Both the position numbers and the translations under genes were made by a program. Below the pieces are notes generated by a model. It was not told the origin of the DNA and did not search any database. It saw only the letters and a list, made by a program, of their open reading frames with translations. 64,000 bases of DNA from Thermohalobaculum sp039030915 (GTDB taxonomy: Bacteria > Pseudomonadota > Alphaproteobacteria > Rhodobacterales > Rhodobacteraceae). Where the stretch lies: the NCBI GenBank assembly GCA_039030915.1, contig JBCCDG010000002.1:1-64000 (forward strand), read 5' to 3'. Shown piece by piece: positions 61,580 through 64,000 of the stretch. The first letter of the stretch is position 1. Each line of letters opens with the position of its first letter.

Positions 61580-61725
61580 CGGTCTTCCTCCCCGTGGTCG
61601 GGGCCCGCTCTGACGGCGGTGCTCCCGGAGCGGAAAGTATCGCGGCGCGGGTCTGCGAATCGCAAGTCTCACATGCTGGAAAAGAGACTGTTGGGTATGC
61701 GAGACGGTCTTTCGGGACTGGCGGA

Positions 61726-63156
61726 TCAGGGGGCGGTATAGGCGGTCTTCACGATGGTGAAGAACTCCTTCGCGTAGCTGCCCTGCTCGCGCGGCCCATA
61801 GCTTGAGCCTTTCCGCCCGCCGAATGGCACGTGGTAATCCACCCCTGCGGTCGGCAGGTTGACCATGACCATGCCGGCTTCGGCATGCCGCTTGAAGTGA
61901 GCGGCGTGCTTCAGGCTCGTGGTGCAGATCCCTGCGGTCAGGCCGAATTCCGTGTCGTTGGCGACGCTCAGCGCCTCCTCGTAATCCCGGACGCGGATGA
62001 CGGAGGCGACGGGGCCGAAGACTTCCTCGCGGTTGATGGTCATCGCGGATGTCGTCTCGGTGAGGAGGGCAGGGGACATGTAGAAGCCCTGCGTGCCGCG
62101 GCTGAGCCGCTCGCCGCCGGTGCGGAGCGATCCGCCCTCCCGCCGGGCGGTCTCGACATAGGAGAGGTTCTGCGCGAGTTGCGCCTCATCCACCACCGGG
62201 CCCATCTCCGTCCCGTCCTTCAGGGCGTGATCGACGCGAAGGGCGCGGAGCCGCTCGGCAACGCCTTCGACGAACCGCGAATGGATACCCTCGGTCACGA
62301 TGAGGCGGGACGAGGCGGTGCAGCGTTGCCCGGTTGAGAAATAGGCACCGTTGACGGCGGCCTCTACCGCCCCGTCGAGATCCGCATCGTCGAGCACAAC
62401 CAGCGGGTTCTTGCCGCCCATCTCGAGCTGCACCCGCGCGCCGCGGCCCATGCAGGCGGCCGCCACACGCCGTCCCGTGCCGACCGAACCGGTGAAGGTC
62501 ACGGCGTCGACGGACGGGTCGTCGAGCATCGTCTGTCCGACCACCGAACCAGGCCCGATCACCAGGTTGAGCGCCCCGTGGGGCAGGCCCGCCCTGTGCA
62601 GGATATCGACCAGCGCCCAGGCGCTCGAGGGCACGAGCTCGGCCGGCTTGAAGACCACCGCGTTGCCGAAGCAAAGCGCGGGCGCGATCTTCCAGGCAGG
62701 GATGGCCAGCGGGAAGTTCCAGGGCGTGATGATGCCGACCACGCCCACCGGCTCCCGCGTCACCTCGACCGTGATGCCGGGGCGGGCGGAGCCGAGGATG
62801 TCGCCCGTCTGGCGCAGCGCCTCGCCCGCGAAGAAGTCGAGGATGCGGGCGGCACGCTCCGCCTCCGCGATGCCCTCCGCGCTGATCTTGCCCTCCTCGC
62901 GGCTGAGAAGCTCGCCAAGCTCCACGCGCCGCGCCATCATCTCGTCGCCCGCCGTCTTCAGCACGTCGTGCCGCTCCTGCGGCGTCGTGCGGGCCCAGCG
63001 GGGGGCGGCATCAGCCGCCGCCGCGATGGCGGCTTGCGTCTCCGCGACGCCCGCGGTGGCGAAGCGGTCGATCACGTCCGAGGTGTCGGACGGGTTGATG
63101 TTCGGCGTGCCGCTCGAAGTCGTCAGGTATTCGCCGCCGATGAGGAGGGGCTTCAT
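61726..63156 (-). CDS. NAD(P)-dependent aldehyde dehydrogenase
   Basis: A 476-residue ALDH. Segments: ITPWNFPLAIPAWKIAPALC, FTGSVGTGRRVAAACM, the catalytic Glu (VQLEMGGKNP), the catalytic Cys in FSTGQRCTASSR, and the C-terminal PFGGRKGSSYGPREQGSYAK. It resembles 2,5-dioxovalerate/succinate-semialdehyde-type enzymes more than betaine aldehyde dehydrogenase, although substrate cannot be fixed by eye. It starts 10 bases after the iron-ADH-like gene, so both are one transcription unit. Confidence 0.93.
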   Translation of the reverse strand: MKPLLIGGEYLTTSSGTPNINPSDTSDVIDRFATAGVAETQAAIAAAADAAPRWARTTPQERHDVLKTAGDEMMARRVELGELLSREEGKISAEGIAEAERAARILDFFAGEALRQTGDILGSARPGITVEVTREPVGVVGIITPWNFPLAIPAWKIAPALCFGNAVVFKPAELVPSSAWALVDILHRAGLPHGALNLVIGPGSVVGQTMLDDPSVDAVTFTGSVGTGRRVAAACMGRGARVQLEMGGKNPLVVLDDADLDGAVEAAVNGAYFSTGQRCTASSRLIVTEGIHSRFVEGVAERLRALRVDHALKDGTEMGPVVDEAQLAQNLSYVETARREGGSLRTGGERLSRGTQGFYMSPALLTETTSAMTINREEVFGPVASVIRVRDYEEALSVANDTEFGLTAGICTTSLKHAAHFKRHAEAGMVMVNLPTAGVDYHVPFGGRKGSSYGPREQGSYAKEFFTIVKTAYTAP

Positions 63157-63166
63157 GGCGCGCCTC

Positions 63167-64000
63167 TCAGTGAACGGCGCCGAGAAGCGACAGCACGTCT
63201 TCCTCCCGCATCGCCCGCGGTCCGGCGCTCAGCGCCCGGTCTTCCGCCGCGATGGGGGCGGCCGCGGCCAGCACCTCCGCCGATAGCCCCATTGCCGACA
63301 GGCTGCCGGGCAGGGGCAGGTCGGCCAGCATCTCTGCCACCCCGTCGGCCAGATCCGCCCCGGCCGAGAGCCCCAGCGCCTGGCGCAGCGGGGCGTCCTT
63401 GCTATCCAGCACCGTAGCGTAAAAGCGCAGCACCGGCGGCAGCAGCAGCCGGCCGACCGCACAGGGATCGATCTGCACGTCCGAGACCGAGGCCAGCGCA
63501 TTGGTGATAGCGTGAATGCCGCAGAGCCCCTTTTGCAGCGACAGGGCGCTGTTGAGGCTACCGGCCATCATCTCCCGCCGCGCCAGCAGGTCGTCATGTT
63601 CGACCGCCCGCCCCAGATGGCGCACCGTCCGTCCGATCGCATCGAGCGCCAGCCCGTCCGCGGGCGGGTTGTAGCCGCGGGAGAGATAGCTCTCGATCCC
63701 GCGCGAGAGGGTGCCCGATGCCGCACTCGCGGTATCCGCCGGGGAGGAGCCGAGCGTCAGGGTCGGGTCGCAGATCGTCACGGTCGGCACCAGCTTGCGC
63801 GAGGAGATGAGTGCCTGTCGCCCGGTCGTGAGCTTTACCCGCGCGTAGTCGCTGGCCGCCGATGCGAAGCCTGCGATACCCGGCACGGCGTAGAGTTCGG
63901 GCAGCCGGTCCCCGATCCGCCGCGCACCGCCCTCCGCGCTCGAAAGGCTTGCCAGCGGCTCGTCATAGGCGATGGCGATGCGGGCGACCTTGGCGAGGTC
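63167..64000 (-). CDS. Iron-containing alcohol dehydrogenase-fold protein lacking metal ligands (partial)
   Basis: The frame is open from 63167 to the right edge (278 codons), so the gene begins outside the window. The sequence follows group III iron-ADH/maleylacetate reductase (LAKVARIAIAYDEPLASLSS, GIESYLSR, GLCGIHAITNALASV). By eye against E. coli FucO, three of four metal ligands are altered: Asp196 to Gly and His200 to Arg in SGTLSRGIE, His277 to Asp; only the His263 position (GIHA) remains. The GTG at 63886 is not needed as a start. It may be a pseudoenzyme or use another mechanism; it pairs with the aldehyde dehydrogenase. Confidence 0.7.
   Translation of the reverse strand, partial: DLAKVARIAIAYDEPLASLSSAEGGARRIGDRLPELYAVPGIAGFASAASDYARVKLTTGRQALISSRKLVPTVTICDPTLTLGSSPADTASAASGTLSRGIESYLSRGYNPPADGLALDAIGRTVRHLGRAVEHDDLLARREMMAGSLNSALSLQKGLCGIHAITNALASVSDVQIDPCAVGRLLLPPVLRFYATVLDSKDAPLRQALGLSAGADLADGVAEMLADLPLPGSLSAMGLSAEVLAAAAPIAAEDRALSAGPRAMREEDVLSLLGAVH

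Overview
The window is GC-rich chromosomal DNA from an alphaproteobacterium, most likely Rhodobacterales or a close relative. That judgement rests on gene content (urt/formamidase genes, an Mrp antiporter with mnh-type gene order, HemP, DUF1289, DUF2333, a dimethylglycine dehydrogenase-like protein with an MttB-like protein, split ABC and Liv loci) and on dense 4-base ATGA/GTGA/TGATG gene overlaps. No rRNA, tRNA, CRISPR array or phage module was seen.

Left part (1-16.5 kb): the end of a urea/amide ABC transporter (urtD, urtE), formamidase fmdA and its zinc-ribbon partner fmdB; a minus-strand set (DUF1127-like, DUF2333, small membrane protein) divergent from an ECF sigma factor and its anti-sigma factor; then a nine-gene minus-strand operon pairing a SbtA-type sodium/bicarbonate permease with a complete Mrp (Mnh) Na+/H+ antiporter, including an unannotated 50-residue membrane protein. 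Four copies of one promoter-like motif, GGGATGAA-N14-CGTC, sit in front of the sigma gene, the divergent DUF operon, the sbtA-mrp operon and a small membrane-protein gene. This strongly suggests one ECF regulon controlling ion homeostasis. hemP, a DUF1289 gene and dps follow.

Middle part (16.5-40 kb): a betaine locus (DMGDH-like oxidoreductase, MttB-like methyltransferase, proXVW-type ABC transporter, two LysR regulators); an RND efflux pair with a duplicated translation leader; an orphan PhnM-like amidohydrolase; DUF1326/DUF2182; an operon of a HisD-like dehydrogenase, split AtuA-like proteins and an SDR; then a decayed 1.3-kb mobile element containing a wrecked IS5-type transposase between 25-bp inverted repeats.

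Right part (40-64 kb): every gene is on the minus strand. It reads as a catabolic and uptake island: a three-component molybdenum hydroxylase whose large subunit is split in two, with Cox-type accessory genes (AAA ATPase, VWA protein, two SRPBCC proteins); several ring- or lactone-opening hydrolases (SMP-30 fused to an isochorismatase-like domain, a metallo-beta-lactamase-fold lactonase, an amidohydrolase); a giant flotillin-like protein built from 11-residue repeats; a Liv-type ABC transporter whose LivF is fused to a Tm-1-like domain and sits beside a PEP-hydrolase-like TIM barrel; an AraC regulator; an aldehyde dehydrogenase; and an iron-ADH-fold protein that lacks most metal ligands. The likely but unproven reading is uptake, hydroxylation and hydrolytic opening of an unidentified (possibly N-heterocyclic) compound.
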